The notes under the pieces are model-generated. The model saw only the letters and a program-made list of their open reading frames with translations, was not told the DNA's origin and searched no databases. The translations under genes were made by a program, and so were the position numbers. A stretch of 49,976 nucleotides of DNA from Frankiales bacterium. GTDB taxonomy: Bacteria; Actinomycetota; Actinomycetes; Mycobacteriales; Jatrophihabitantaceae. Below are positions 37,160-46,843 of the stretch, piece by piece. Positions within the stretch are counted from its first letter, which is position 1, and every line of letters begins with the position of its first letter. Location: contig JAOPUZ010000013.1 in NCBI GenBank assembly GCA_025966315.1, positions 1-49,976 of the forward strand, given 5' to 3'.

Positions 37160-39976
37160 TCAGATGAGTGAGCGCAGGACGTACTGCATGATGCCGCCGT
37201 GCCGGTAGTAATCCGCCTCACCAGGTGTGTCGATGCGCAGCTTCGCGGTGAAGGTCTTGTCGCCCGCCTGCACGGTCACCTCGGCCGGGATGCTGCCATC
37301 GTTGAGACCGGTCACACCGGTGAACGAGAAGGTCTCCTCGCCGGTGAGACCGAGCGACTCGGCCGACTCGCCCTCGTTGTACTGCAGCGGCAGCACGCCC
37401 ATTCCGATCAGGTTGGACCGGTGGATGCGCTCGTAGGATTCGGCGATCACGGCTCGGACGCCCAGCAGCGCGGTGCCCTTGGCCGCCCAGTCCCGAGACG
37501 AGCCGGTGCCGTACTCCTTGCCGGCCAGTACGACCAGCGGTGTGGACTGCGCGATGTAGTTGACCGAGGCGTCGAAGATGGTGCTGACCGGAGCGTCGGC
37601 CGCCTTGTCCGCGGCCGTGAAGTCCCGGGTGAAGCCGCCTTCGGTGCCCGGGGCGAGCTGGTTACGCAGCCGGATGTTGGCGAACGTGCCGCGGATCATC
37701 ACCTCGTGGTTGCCGCGACGGGATCCGTAGGAGTTGAAGTCCTTGCGGTCAACCCCGTGCTCGGCCAGGTACTTGCCCGCGGGCGAGTCCCCCTTGATCG
37801 AGCCGGCCGGGCTGATGTGATCGGTGGTCACCGAGTCGCCGACCATGACCAGCACCCGGGCGCCCTCGATGTCGGTCACCGGCGATGGTTCGCGCGCGAG
37901 GTCGTCGAAATACGGCGCCTTGCGGACGTAGGTCGAGTCCGGGTCCCAGGTGAAGGTCTGGCCTTGCGGGGTCGGCAGCGATTGCCAGCGCTCGTCGCCG
38001 GCAAAGACGTCGGCGTAGTCGTCCACGAACATCTCGCGCGCGATGGCTGAGCTGACGACGTCGGAGATCTCCTGCGGGCTGGGCCAGATGTCACGCATGT
38101 AGACCGGGTTGCCCTCGGTGTCGTTTCCCAGTGAGTCGTTGTAGAGGTCGACGTCCATCGACCCGGCCAACGCGTACGCCACCACCAAGGGCGGGGACGC
38201 CAAGTAGTTCATCTTGATGTCCGGATTGATGCGGCCTTCGAAGTTCCGGTTGCCCGACAGCACGGCGGCGACCGCGAGGTCGGCAGCATTGATCGCCGCG
38301 CTGACTTCTGGAATCAAGGGGCCTGAGTTGCCGATGCAGGTGGTGCAGCCGTAACCCACGAGATTGAACCCGAGTTTGTCCAGATACGGCGTGAGACCGG
38401 CGCGGTCGTAGTAGTCGCTGACCACCTTCGACCCCGGGGCCAAGGTCGTCTTCACCCACGGCTTGCGGGTCAGGCCCTTCTCGACCGCCTTCTTGGCCAG
38501 CAGCGCGGCAGCGATCATGACCGAGGGGTTGGAGGTGTTCGTACACGAAGTGATAGCCGCGATGGTCACCGCGCCGTGGTCTAGTTCGAAGCTGGTGCCG
38601 TCGGCCAGCGTGACCCGGGTGGGCTTGCTCGGCCGGCCGCCGTCGGTGGGCGCACAGGAGATGAGCTCACCCGGCGCGGCCTCGTCGTGCTCGCTGCTGC
38701 TGGGGGAGTCACTGGCCGGGAACGACTCGGCGACAGCTTCGTCGTAGCCGTGCTCGTCGGCGTCGGAAACGTAGGCGCCGAGTGCGTTGCGGAAGTTGGC
38801 CTTGGCGTCGGTGAGCGAGACCCGGTCCTGCGGACGCTTCGGACCGGCGATGGACGGGACCACGGTGGAGATGTCGAGCTCGAGGTACTCGGAGTACTTG
38901 GCCTCGACCGACAAATCGTGCCAGAGACCCTGGGCTTTGGCGTACTGCTCCACCAAGGCGATCTGCTGCTCATCTCGGCCGGTCAGGCGCAGGTACGTGA
39001 TCGTCTCGTCGTCGATGGGGAAAACCGCGATCGTGGAGCCGTACTCAGGGCTCATGTTGCCGATCGTGGCCCGGTTGGCCAGTGGCACCGCGGTGACGCC
39101 CGGCCCGTAAAACTCGACGAACTTTCCGACCACTCCGTGCTTGCGCAGCATCTCGGTGATGGTGAGCACCAGATCGGTCGCGGTGACACCCTCGGGCATC
39201 TCGCCGGTGAGCTTGAAACCGACCACCCGCGGGATCAGCATCGACACCGGCTGCCCGAGCATGGCCGCTTCGGCCTCGATACCACCGACGCCCCAGCCGA
39301 CGATGCCCAGACCGTTGATCATCGTGGTGTGCGAATCCGTGCCGACGACGGTGTCCGGGTAGGCCTGCAGCTCGTCGCCGTCCGGCGTCGAGACCGTGCG
39401 GCCAAAGATCACCCGCGCCAGGTGTTCGATGTTGACCTGATGGATGATGCCGGTGCCCGGCGGAACCACCTTGAACTCATCGAAGGCGGTCTGGCCCCAG
39501 CGCAAGAACTGGTAGCGCTCGCGGTTGCGCTCGTATTCGAGGTCGACGTTGCCGACGAAGCTGTCCGGGCCGCCGAACAGATCAGCGATCACGGAGTGGT
39601 CGATCACCAGTTCGGCCGGCGCCAGCGGGTTGATCTTGGCCGGGTCGCCGCCGAGGGCGGTCACCGCCTCACGCATCGTGGCCAGGTCGACGACAGCAGG
39701 CACCCCGGTGAAGTCCTGTAGCACGACCCGGGCCGGGGTGAATTGGATTTCGGTGTCGGGTTCGGAGTTCGGGTTCCAGTTGCCCAGCGCGGAAACGTGT
39801 TCGGCGGTGACGTTGGCGCCGTCCTCGGTCCGCAGCAAGTTCTCGAGCAGGATCTTGAGGCTGAACGGCAACAGGTCCGAACCGGGCACCTTGTCCAGTC
39901 GGAAGTACGTATAGGTCGTGTCACCGACCTGCAGCTGGTCTTTGGCTTGGAAACTGTTCGGGTTGCCTGCTGGCAC
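37160..39976 (-). CDS. acnA: Aconitate hydratase AcnA
   Basis: Converts citrate to isocitrate in the TCA cycle with a [4Fe-4S] cluster. The 938-residue protein is the AcnA/IRP-like type. The cluster Cys are Cys478 (SCTNTSNP), Cys544 and Cys547 ([14 protein letters not shown]). Other marks are [28 protein letters not shown], and near the end [15 protein letters not shown]. The acidic insert [12 protein letters not shown] is typical of actinobacterial members. The frame is open to 40117, but the GTG at 39976 has GAGGAG just upstream and gives the normal N-terminus. It is transcribed alone, divergent from the NlpC/P60 gene, and depends on the Fe-S machinery encoded 15 kb away. Confidence 0.96.
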   Translation of the reverse strand: MPAGNPNSFQAKDQLQVGDTTYTYFRLDKVPGSDLLPFSLKILLENLLRTEDGANVTAEHVSALGNWNPNSEPDTEIQFTPARVVLQDFTGVPAVVDLATMREAVTALGGDPAKINPLAPAELVIDHSVIADLFGGPDSFVGNVDLEYERNRERYQFLRWGQTAFDEFKVVPPGTGIIHQVNIEHLARVIFGRTVSTPDGDELQAYPDTVVGTDSHTTMINGLGIVGWGVGGIEAEAAMLGQPVSMLIPRVVGFKLTGEMPEGVTATDLVLTITEMLRKHGVVGKFVEFYGPGVTAVPLANRATIGNMSPEYGSTIAVFPIDDETITYLRLTGRDEQQIALVEQYAKAQGLWHDLSVEAKYSEYLELDISTVVPSIAGPKRPQDRVSLTDAKANFRNALGAYVSDADEHGYDEAVAESFPASDSPSSSEHDEAAPGELISCAPTDGGRPSKPTRVTLADGTSFELDHGAVTIAAITSCTNTSNPSVMIAAALLAKKAVEKGLTRKPWVKTTLAPGSKVVSDYYDRAGLTPYLDKLGFNLVGYGCTTCIGNSGPLIPEVSAAINAADLAVAAVLSGNRNFEGRINPDIKMNYLASPPLVVAYALAGSMDVDLYNDSLGNDTEGNPVYMRDIWPSPQEISDVVSSAIAREMFVDDYADVFAGDERWQSLPTPQGQTFTWDPDSTYVRKAPYFDDLAREPSPVTDIEGARVLVMVGDSVTTDHISPAGSIKGDSPAGKYLAEHGVDRKDFNSYGSRRGNHEVMIRGTFANIRLRNQLAPGTEGGFTRDFTAADKAADAPVSTIFDASVNYIAQSTPLVVLAGKEYGTGSSRDWAAKGTALLGVRAVIAESYERIHRSNLIGMGVLPLQYNEGESAESLGLTGEETFSFTGVTGLNDGSIPAEVTVQAGDKTFTAKLRIDTPGEADYYRHGGIMQYVLRSLI

Positions 39977-40185
39977 GGTGCTCTCCTCGTCACGGGCGAA
40001 TGCGGCGAGGCCAGCGACCCGTGATGGCGCCGGCGCCTCAGCGCCGCCCGTCGCCACCGTCCTCTGCCTACCGGGTCTGCGGACCCAACCGCTCCTGCTC
40101 ATCCCATCTTTCCCCATTGTGGGATCCCAGTTGGCGCATGGGTTCAGTTTTCGCGATGCGGAGTCGATGTATTGGTCGATGTGAC
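39977..40185. other. Divergent acnA / NlpC/P60 intergenic region, left part
   Basis: The first 209 bp of a 354-bp gap between divergent genes. It must hold the aconitase promoter. It includes GTGAC at 40181-40185, which abuts the 9-bp array but is out of its register. I see no convincing riboswitch, tRNA or small gene. From memory, M. tuberculosis has a small membrane protein gene, Rv1476, at this point; no counterpart is visible here. Confidence 0.4.
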
Positions 40186-40275
40186 GTTACGCAAGTGATA
40201 GACGTGACTCAGGGGACCTATGAGACTGTAGTAACCAGAGAAACTCATGTTACCGGCGTTACCAGTGGCGCTCAT
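40186..40275 (+). repeat. Array of ten 9-bp units with a G-N-N-A/C-C/T core upstream of the NlpC/P60 gene
   Basis: Reading from 40186 in steps of nine, the units begin GTTAC, GTGAT, GTGAC, GGGAC, GAGAC, GTAAC, GAAAC, GTTAC, GTTAC and GGCGC. Position 1 is G in all ten, position 4 is A in nine and position 5 is C in nine. Five units are exact GTNAC. It ends 55 bp before the GTG start. This looks like a cooperative binding array for a response regulator; MtrA, whose sites contain GTNAC-like direct repeats and which controls ripA in mycobacteria as I recall, is the obvious candidate. Confidence 0.6.
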
Positions 40276-40330
40276 GATGCGGAACTGGCATCCTGTTGCG
40301 TGGCGAACTACGACGTTGAGGGGTTGTCCG

Positions 40331-41710
40331 GTGTTCCGACAGGCGACGAAAACAGCTCGAACGCCACGGGGAATGAAGCTCGCAGTGTGCTCGGCCGCCG
40401 TAACGGCGCTGGTACTGACCTGCGGTGCGCCCGTTTCGGCTGCCCCGAAACCGCCGCCGAACCCGTCGAACCAGCAACTCTCGGCCGCCCAGGCAGCGAA
40501 GAACAACATGGCCGCCCAGGTCGGGCGGCTGTCGGCGCTGCTGGCCCAGGCTCAGAACCAGCTCGCCCAGCTCACGTACAAGAAGGAATTGGCCGAGCAG
40601 AAATGGGCCCAGGCCGTTTTCGCCCTCGACCAGGCCAAGGCCCAGGCGATCGCGGCGCAGCAGGCGGTGGTCGCGGCCCAGACTCAGATCACGGCCGCCC
40701 AGGCCTCGCTGAAGAACTTCGTCCGCAACAGTTATATCCAGCCCAATGCCACCTCGGGCGCGACCAGCCTGCTCACCGCCACCGACCCGAATGCGCTGCT
40801 GCAGACGGGCGACTACGTCAATTTCATCGCTACCCGGCATCTGGACGCGATGAGCTCGTTGGACCGAGCCACGGTGGCCAAGTCCAACGCCGACGCCAAA
40901 GCGAGGCAGGCGGTGCTGCTCCAGCAGCGGCTGACCACTGCCGCTGCCAACGCGAAGGACGCCGCCCTGGCCGCGGTGCAGGCCGAGCAGCAACAACAGG
41001 CGATGCTGCAACAGCAGTCGGCGAGCTACCAGAGTCAGCTGGCGGCGGCCCAACTCAAGCTCGCCAACCTCAACGGCCAACGCGCCAAATACCTCGCGTA
41101 TCAGAAGGAACAAGCTCGACTGGCCGCCATCCGGGCCCGTCAGGCCGCGTTGCGTAGGGCCGCGGCCGCCCGGGCCGCCGCGGCTGCGGCCGCCGCGGCC
41201 AACAACAACAACACCCAGTCCGGCGATAACACCTATCTGCCTCCTGCCAACTCGATGGGCGGCTGGACGGCAGCCAAGGGCAACGCCGCGGTGGCGCGGG
41301 CCCTGCACACGCTCGGCACGCCGTACGCCTGGGCCGGTGGCGGCTACAACGGCCCGACCTACGGCGTGAACTCGCCCGGCACGGACGGCTGGAACGACAG
41401 CGCAGTGTACGGCTACGACTGCTCCGGTCTGTCCATGTACGCGTGGGCGCCGCAGGGCCTGTACATGGCCCACTACGCCGCTACCCAATACACCCAGGCC
41501 GGCTCGTATCACCCGAGCGCGGGCAATTTCCAGCCCGGCGATCTGCTGTTTTGGTCGGGTGACGGCAGCATCGGTGGCATACATCACGTTGCCATCTACA
41601 TCGGCAACGGCAACGTGATCCAGGCACCCAACTCCGGTTCATACGTCCAGATCACCCCGTGGGACCAGGTCTCGCCGGACTACTTCGGAGCGACTCGCCC
41701 GCTGACCTGA
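40331..41710 (+). CDS. Secreted NlpC/P60 peptidoglycan endopeptidase (RipA-like)
   Basis: A 459-residue exported cell-wall hydrolase that should cut peptide stems of peptidoglycan, as RipA does at septation. The order is signal peptide (about residues 15-38, ending VSAA), a long Ala/Gln-rich coiled-coil region (about 45-310), an Ala- and Asn-rich linker, and a C-terminal NlpC/P60 domain. The catalytic Cys is about Cys364 in YDCSGLSMYAW and the His about His419 in IHHVAIYIG. The domain has an insertion before the Cys (YNGPTYGVNSPGTDGWNDS). I chose GTG 40331 because GAGGGG precedes it; an internal ATG 14 codons later would also work. From memory its place after aconitase matches ripA/ripB, with only one copy here. 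Confidence 0.9.
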   Translation: MFRQATKTARTPRGMKLAVCSAAVTALVLTCGAPVSAAPKPPPNPSNQQLSAAQAAKNNMAAQVGRLSALLAQAQNQLAQLTYKKELAEQKWAQAVFALDQAKAQAIAAQQAVVAAQTQITAAQASLKNFVRNSYIQPNATSGATSLLTATDPNALLQTGDYVNFIATRHLDAMSSLDRATVAKSNADAKARQAVLLQQRLTTAAANAKDAALAAVQAEQQQQAMLQQQSASYQSQLAAAQLKLANLNGQRAKYLAYQKEQARLAAIRARQAALRRAAAARAAAAAAAAANNNNTQSGDNTYLPPANSMGGWTAAKGNAAVARALHTLGTPYAWAGGGYNGPTYGVNSPGTDGWNDSAVYGYDCSGLSMYAWAPQGLYMAHYAATQYTQAGSYHPSAGNFQPGDLLFWSGDGSIGGIHHVAIYIGNGNVIQAPNSGSYVQITPWDQVSPDYFGATRPLT

Positions 41711-41756
41711 CAGGTTTATGGATACTGATCACGAACCGCCCCGAGCCGCCAGACAC

Positions 41757-41762
41757 TAGAGT
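41757..41762 (+). promoter_or_regulatory. -10 box of moaA, probably leaderless
   Basis: TAGAGT with the ATG of moaA beginning 6 nt later and no ribosome site. There is therefore no room for a molybdenum cofactor riboswitch in the mRNA. Confidence 0.5.
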
Positions 41763-41768
41763 GGGCCG

Positions 41769-42827
41769 ATGACCGCAGTAGCCCTGACGACCCGCGCATC
41801 CGCCGCGGCACCGGTGACAGAGCTAGTCGACGCCTTCGGACGTCGCGCCGAGGACTTGCGTATCTCGCTCACCGACAAATGCTCGCTGCGCTGCACCTAC
41901 TGCATGCCGGCAGAGGGCTTGGAGTGGTTGTCGAAGGACCGGGTGCTCAGCGACGACGAGATAGTCCGGTTGAGCGCAATCTTCCTGCGTCTGGGCGTCA
42001 AATCGATTCGATTGACCGGCGGCGAGCCGCTAGTCCGACCGGGCGTGGCCGGACTGGTCTCACGGCTGGCCGCGCTGGAACCGCGCCCCGAACTCAGCCT
42101 GACCACCAACGCGCTGGCCCTGGCCGACAAGGCCGTCGATCTGGCCCGTTCCGGACTTGATCGGGTCAACGTCTCCCTCGACACGCTCGATCGCGAGAAA
42201 TTCCGCACGCTCACCCGTCGCGATCGGCTGGCTGACGTGCTGGCCGGGCTGCAGGCCGCGGCCGACGCCGGCCTGGCCCCGATCAAGGTCAATGCCGTGC
42301 TGATGCGTGACCAGAATCTTTCCGAAGCCGGCGAGCTGCTCGGCTGGGCATTGCGGGCCGGCTACCGGATGCGGTTCATCGAGCACATGCCGCTGGACGC
42401 CCAGCACGCCTGGACCCGAGCCGACATGGTCACCGCGGAGGATGTGCTGGCGGTGCTCGAAGACGAGTTCGTATTGCGCCCAGTGGGTAATCGAGGCAAC
42501 GCCCCCGCTGAGGAGTTCGAGATCGTCGACGGTCCGGGACGCGACACCTGGGCGGTCGGGCCCTGGCGCGTCGGCATCATCGCCTCGGTCACCCGGCCGT
42601 TCTGCCGTGACTGCGACCGGCTGCGGCTGACGGCGGACGGCCAGTTGCGAACCTGCTTGTTCAGCCACGACGAGACCGACCTGCGGGCCGCGTTGCGAAC
42701 CGGTGCCGACGATGACGAACTGGCTCAGTTGATCGCGACGGCAGTGGCCGGCAAGGCCGCCGGTCACGGGATCGCGCTGCCCGACTTCAAGCAACCCGAT
42801 CGCCCGATGTCGGCCATCGGCGGCTGA
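41769..42827 (+). CDS. moaA: GTP 3',8-cyclase MoaA
   Basis: Radical SAM enzyme for the first step of molybdenum cofactor synthesis. The 352-residue protein has the SAM cluster motif C-x3-C-x2-C (Cys38, Cys42, Cys45), RLTGGEPLVRPG, a second C-terminal cluster site (FCRDCDRLRLTADGQLRTC) and the typical C-terminal Gly-Gly needed for activity. No other moa gene is in the window. A tandem repeat follows its stop. Confidence 0.96.
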   Translation: MTAVALTTRASAAAPVTELVDAFGRRAEDLRISLTDKCSLRCTYCMPAEGLEWLSKDRVLSDDEIVRLSAIFLRLGVKSIRLTGGEPLVRPGVAGLVSRLAALEPRPELSLTTNALALADKAVDLARSGLDRVNVSLDTLDREKFRTLTRRDRLADVLAGLQAAADAGLAPIKVNAVLMRDQNLSEAGELLGWALRAGYRMRFIEHMPLDAQHAWTRADMVTAEDVLAVLEDEFVLRPVGNRGNAPAEEFEIVDGPGRDTWAVGPWRVGIIASVTRPFCRDCDRLRLTADGQLRTCLFSHDETDLRAALRTGADDDELAQLIATAVAGKAAGHGIALPDFKQPDRPMSAIGG

Positions 42828-42834
42828 CCCGCGG

Positions 42835-42888
42835 CACGGCTGCTGTTCACGCCACGGCTGCTGTTCACGTCACGGCTGCTGCTGGCGG
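42835..42888. repeat. 18-bp tandem repeat after moaA
   Basis: Three units start at 42835, 42853 and 42871, each beginning CACGGCTGCTG. The first two differ only in their last base; the third differs in its final seven bases. A further CACGG follows at 42889. No hairpin is evident. It may be neutral repeat expansion or part of the moxR upstream region. Confidence 0.7.
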
Positions 42889-42997
42889 CACGGTCCAGAC
42901 CACGAGGCACAGGCAAGACTTAGTCGCCCCAGTCCGGCACGTTTCATGGGGAGTCGTTACCGTGAACACACGGATCCGACCAGCAGCAAGGAGCTCC

Positions 42998-44179
42998 ATG
43001 ACCGAGCCGGCCACGTCCCACTCGGCCCACCCCACCCCGGCCGCCGACGCAGGTGCGCTGGAGCGCGCGCTGTTCGAGGTGAAGCGGGTCATCGTCGGCC
43101 AGGAGCGCATGGTCGAGCGAATGATGGTGAGCCTGCTGGCCCGCGGTCACTGCCTGTTGGAAGGCGTGCCCGGCGTGGCCAAGACGCTTGCGGTCGAGAC
43201 CCTCGCCCACACCGTCGGGGGCACGTTCGCCCGCCTGCAGTTCACGCCCGACCTGGTTCCTTCCGACATCGTTGGCACCCGGATCTACCGCCCGGGCGCG
43301 GAGAAGTTCGACACCGAGCTCGGCCCGGTCTTCGCCAACTTCGTGCTGGCCGATGAGATCAACCGCGCACCGGCCAAAGTACAGTCGGCGCTGCTCGAGG
43401 TGATGGCCGAGCGCCAGGTGTCGCTCGGCGGCATCCGCTACCCGCTACCGCAACCGTTCCTGGTGCTGGCAACCCAGAACCCGATCGAGTCCGAGGGCGT
43501 CTACCCGCTGCCGGAAGCGCAGCGGGATCGATTCCTGATGAAGATCAATGTCGACTACCCGTCCGCCGCCGAAGAGCGCGAGATCATCTACCGGATGGGC
43601 GTCGATCCGCCCGTCGCCCAGCCGGTCATCTCGACCGACGAGCTGATGTCCCTGCAGCGCCGGGCCAGCCGGGTGTTCGTCCACCACGCCGTCGTCGACT
43701 ACGTGGTGCGCCTGGTCGTCGCCACCCGGCAGCCACGGGAATTCGGCCTGGCCGATGTCGCCAGCTGGGTCTCCTACGGAGCCAGTCCGCGCGCCAGCCT
43801 CGGCCTGATCGCCGCCGGCCGAGCGCTCGCCCTGCTTCGCGGCCGCGATTACGTTCTGCCCCAGGATGTGTTGGACGTCGCGATGGACGTGCTGCCCCAC
43901 CGCTTGGTGCTGTCCTACGACGCGATCGCCGACGGGATTCCCGCGTCTCATGCGGTCGGACGAGTGCTGCAAACGGTCCCGCTGCCGCAGGTTGCCCCGC
44001 GCCAGCGAGCGACCGGTGCGTTCGTGCCGGCCACCGTTCCGCCGGCGAACGGACTCACCCAACCGTCGCAGGCCCAGCAATACCCGCCACAGCCGCCGCA
44101 ACCCCAAGGCCAGCAATCGCAACCGAATGGCCAGCAGCCGCAGGCTCAACCGCCCGGCGGGTGGGGACCGCCAGCGTGA
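42998..44179 (+). CDS. MoxR family AAA ATPase
   Basis: A 393-residue MoxR-type AAA+ chaperone. Walker A is GVPGVAKT (residues 56-63), Walker B with FVLADEINRAP, sensor ATQNPIESEGVYPLPEAQRDRF. After the ATPase core a tail of about 50 residues rich in Pro and Gln follows, unusual but seen in actinobacterial members. The frame is open to 42962, but I chose the ATG at 42998 because AAGGAG lies 5 nt before it. It is followed directly by DUF58 and VWA genes, the usual MoxR partners thought to insert or activate metal-dependent or membrane complexes. Confidence 0.93.
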   Translation: MTEPATSHSAHPTPAADAGALERALFEVKRVIVGQERMVERMMVSLLARGHCLLEGVPGVAKTLAVETLAHTVGGTFARLQFTPDLVPSDIVGTRIYRPGAEKFDTELGPVFANFVLADEINRAPAKVQSALLEVMAERQVSLGGIRYPLPQPFLVLATQNPIESEGVYPLPEAQRDRFLMKINVDYPSAAEEREIIYRMGVDPPVAQPVISTDELMSLQRRASRVFVHHAVVDYVVRLVVATRQPREFGLADVASWVSYGASPRASLGLIAAGRALALLRGRDYVLPQDVLDVAMDVLPHRLVLSYDAIADGIPASHAVGRVLQTVPLPQVAPRQRATGAFVPATVPPANGLTQPSQAQQYPPQPPQPQGQQSQPNGQQPQAQPPGGWGPPA

Positions 44180-45120
44180 CCGAGGCTCGCTACGAACTGC
44201 CGCCCCAGACGGAGGCGATGCTCCGCCGGCTGGAATACACGGTGCGGAACAAGCTCGACGGCTTGCTCCAAGGCAACTACCTGGGACTCGTTCCCGGCCC
44301 GGGCACCGAACCGGGGGAGTCGCGGCAGTACTACCCAGGCGACGACGTACGCCGGATGGACTGGCCGGTCACCGCCAGGACCATGACCCCCCACGTCCGT
44401 CAGACCGTGGCCGACCGGGAACTGGAAACCTGGCTCGCGGTCGATCTGTCACCCAGCCTGGACTTCGGCACGGTCAACGTCGAGAAGCGTGATCTGGTGT
44501 TCGCGGCAGCCGCGGCGATCATCCATCTGACCAGCAAGTCCGGTAACCGCATCGGTGCCGTTGTCAGCACCGGCCACAGCTCGTTCCGGGTGCCCGCCGT
44601 GGCCGGCACTAATCACGCCCGGTACCTGCTGCGCCGGATCGCGGCGACCCCGCGGGCCGAGCGCGCCGAGCCGAACGCACTCGGCGAGATCCTCGAGCAA
44701 CTGCGTCGCCCACCTCGGCGGCGGGGCATGATCGTGCTGCTGTCGGACTTTCTGGGCAACCCCGACTGGGAACGTCCGCTGCGCGGTCTCGGCGACCGGC
44801 ACGAGGTGCTCGGTATCGAGATCGTCGATCCACGCGAACTCGCACTACCCGCGGCCGGCCTGGTGACCTTCGTCGATCCCGAGTCCGGTGAGCAGCTCGA
44901 AGTACAGACCTCAGACGCGGCGTTGCGCCTGCGCTACGCCCAAGCCGCCCAGCAACAACGAGACCAGATCGCCTCGACGCTGCGCCGGGCCGGCGCCGAC
45001 CACCTGCGCCTCAGTACCGACTCGGACTGGATATCGGACATCGTGCGGTTCGTGGTCACCCGCCGCCGGGGCATATCGGCCCGACCACCGTCGCGAGCCG
45101 GCGTCGAGGGCGTGCACTGA
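44176..45120 (+). CDS. DUF58 domain protein
   Basis: A 314-residue DUF58 protein, the standard partner of MoxR. The family motif YYPGDDVRRMDWPVTART is at about residues 55-72, followed by the VWA-like start LETWLAVDLSPSLDFG. It is soluble by appearance. The GTG start overlaps the moxR stop (GTGA), and the stop overlaps the VWA start (TGATG). Its exact function is not known. Confidence 0.92.
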   Translation: MTEARYELPPQTEAMLRRLEYTVRNKLDGLLQGNYLGLVPGPGTEPGESRQYYPGDDVRRMDWPVTARTMTPHVRQTVADRELETWLAVDLSPSLDFGTVNVEKRDLVFAAAAAIIHLTSKSGNRIGAVVSTGHSSFRVPAVAGTNHARYLLRRIAATPRAERAEPNALGEILEQLRRPPRRRGMIVLLSDFLGNPDWERPLRGLGDRHEVLGIEIVDPRELALPAAGLVTFVDPESGEQLEVQTSDAALRLRYAQAAQQQRDQIASTLRRAGADHLRLSTDSDWISDIVRFVVTRRRGISARPPSRAGVEGVH

Positions 45121-46076
45121 TGCATTTCGCCTCGCCGCTCTGGTTGTTCCTGCTCGTCGCGGTGGCCGCGGTGGCCTTGGGCTACCTGCTGCTGCAACTG
45201 AGACGCCGCAAGTTCGTGGCCCGGTTCAGCAACGCGTCGCTGCTGGCCAGCGTGGTCCCACGGCGCCCAGGCTGGCGCCGGCATCTCACCTTTGCCTTGC
45301 TGCTGATCGCGTTGCTGGTGCTGTCCCTCGGGGTAGCCCGACCGACCGCGGCCGTGCGGGTCCCGCAAGAGAAAGCCACGGTCATGTTGGCCATCGACGT
45401 CTCGCTGTCGATGGAAGCGACCGACGTGCTTCCGTCCCGGATCGAGGCGGCCAAGAGCGCGGCCCAGTCCTTCGCCGATCTGCTGCCGAAGCGGATCAAC
45501 CTGGGGCTGGTCAAATTCGGCGGTCAGGCCAGCGTGGTTGTCCCGCCGACGCTGGACCGGGACGCGTTCAAACGGGCCGTGGCCAGCCTGCAGCTGGAGG
45601 AGTCGACGGCCATCGGCGAGGGAGTCTTCGCCTGTCTGGACGCGCTTTCCACCTTCAGCCAATCGACGACGGCGCCGCAGGACAAGCCCGCGCCGGCCCG
45701 GGTGGTCCTGCTGTCAGACGGCTACAACACGGTCGGCCGGTCGGTTGCCGACGCGGTGGCCGCGGCCAAGAAAGCCAACACGCCGATCTCGACGATCGCC
45801 TTCGGCACACCCGGCGGGACGGTTACCGTGCAGGGCCAGACCGTGCCCGTTCAGGTGGACAAGCAGACCCTGCAGGGACTGGCCCAGGCAACCGGCGGTT
45901 CTTTCCACACCGCCGCGTCGGTCGAGGAATTACAGTCCGTGTACAAGGACATCGGCTCTCAGATCGGCTACACGACCGCGCAACGGGACATCAGCTGGCG
46001 CTTCATGCTCGCCGGCCTGCTCGCCGCGATTGCCGCGGGCGCGGTGTCCCTGCTCTGGTCGGGGCGGCTCACCTGA
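45120..46076 (+). CDS. Membrane-anchored von Willebrand factor type A protein
   Basis: A 318-residue VWA protein with two N-terminal membrane helices (about 7-25 and 57-74), a VWA domain with the MIDAS motif D-x-S-x-S (Asp93, Ser95, Ser97), and a C-terminal membrane helix (about 294-312). This matches the BatA-like third gene of MoxR operons and, from memory, Rv1481 of M. tuberculosis. It starts on the last base of the DUF58 stop. Confidence 0.92.
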   Translation: MHFASPLWLFLLVAVAAVALGYLLLQLRRRKFVARFSNASLLASVVPRRPGWRRHLTFALLLIALLVLSLGVARPTAAVRVPQEKATVMLAIDVSLSMEATDVLPSRIEAAKSAAQSFADLLPKRINLGLVKFGGQASVVVPPTLDRDAFKRAVASLQLEESTAIGEGVFACLDALSTFSQSTTAPQDKPAPARVVLLSDGYNTVGRSVADAVAAAKKANTPISTIAFGTPGGTVTVQGQTVPVQVDKQTLQGLAQATGGSFHTAASVEELQSVYKDIGSQIGYTTAQRDISWRFMLAGLLAAIAAGAVSLLWSGRLT

Positions 46077-46093
46077 TCGGCCGTCGGATCGGC

Positions 46094-46099
46094 TAGCGT
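46094..46099 (+). promoter_or_regulatory. -10 box of fabG-inhA-hemH, probably leaderless
   Basis: TAGCGT with a GTG start beginning 7 nt later (46107). It overlaps an alternative GTG at 46098, which would be translated only from a longer mRNA. Confidence 0.45.
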
Positions 46100-46106
46100 G
46101 TTGCGC

Positions 46107-46811
46107 GTGAGTCGATCAGTGCTGGTTACCGGAGGCAATCGCGGCATCGGGCTCGCGATTGCGAGGCATTTCGCCGACGCGGGGGATCGGGTGACGATCA
46201 CCCATCGCGGCAACGCCGTGCCGGACGGGTTGTTCGGCGTGAAGTGCGACGTGACCGACGCCGAGGCGGTGGACGCGGCGTTCACTGCCGCCGAGGCCGA
46301 GCACGGCCCGGTCGAGGTGGTGGTGTCCAACGCCGGCATGACCGACGACACCCTGCTGATGCGGATGAGCGAAGAATCCTTCACCCAGGTGGTGGACGCG
46401 AACCTCACCGGCGCCTACCGGGTGGCCAAGCGGGCCACCCCGGCGATGCTGAAAGCCAAGCGCGGACGGATGATCTTCATTTCCTCGGTGGTGGCGTTCA
46501 TCGGTTCGCCCGGCCAGGTGAACTACGCCGCCAGCAAGGCCGGGTTGCTCGGTCTGGCCCGGTCGATCGCCCGCGAGCTCGGCAGCCGGAACATCACCGC
46601 CAACGTCATTGCCCCGGGTTTCATCGACACCGACATGACCGCCGAGCTCAGTGACGCGCGCAAATCCGAGATCCTGGCCAACGTGCCGCTGCGCCGCTAC
46701 GGAGCGGTCGACGACGTCGCGGCCGCGGTCGCCTTTCTGGCCTCCGATGCGGCCGGCTACATCACCGGTGCGGTGTTGCCCGTCGACGGCGGCGTCGGCA
46801 TGGGCATGTGA
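46107..46811 (+). CDS. fabG: 3-oxoacyl-ACP reductase FabG (MabA-type)
   Basis: NADPH-dependent ketoreductase of type II fatty acid synthesis. The 234-residue SDR protein has TGGNRGIG at residues 8-15, NAG at 75-77, Ser127 or nearby, and the catalytic Tyr140-x3-Lys144 in VNYAASKAG. The opening VSRSVLVTGGNRGIGLAIA is almost that of mycobacterial MabA. I chose GTG 46107 over GTG 46098 because of the -10 box. It is followed by inhA and hemH as in M. tuberculosis. Confidence 0.94.
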   Translation: MSRSVLVTGGNRGIGLAIARHFADAGDRVTITHRGNAVPDGLFGVKCDVTDAEAVDAAFTAAEAEHGPVEVVVSNAGMTDDTLLMRMSEESFTQVVDANLTGAYRVAKRATPAMLKAKRGRMIFISSVVAFIGSPGQVNYAASKAGLLGLARSIARELGSRNITANVIAPGFIDTDMTAELSDARKSEILANVPLRRYGAVDDVAAAVAFLASDAAGYITGAVLPVDGGVGMGM

Positions 46812-46843
46812 GTCGACGGCTGCGTTCCTTGAACTCGTCTCTC

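Noticed and set aside
39977-40330. c-di-AMP (ydaO) riboswitch before the NlpC/P60 gene
   Set aside because: Such switches often precede actinobacterial wall hydrolases, but none of the conserved core blocks is present. The sequence is better described as a 9-bp array.
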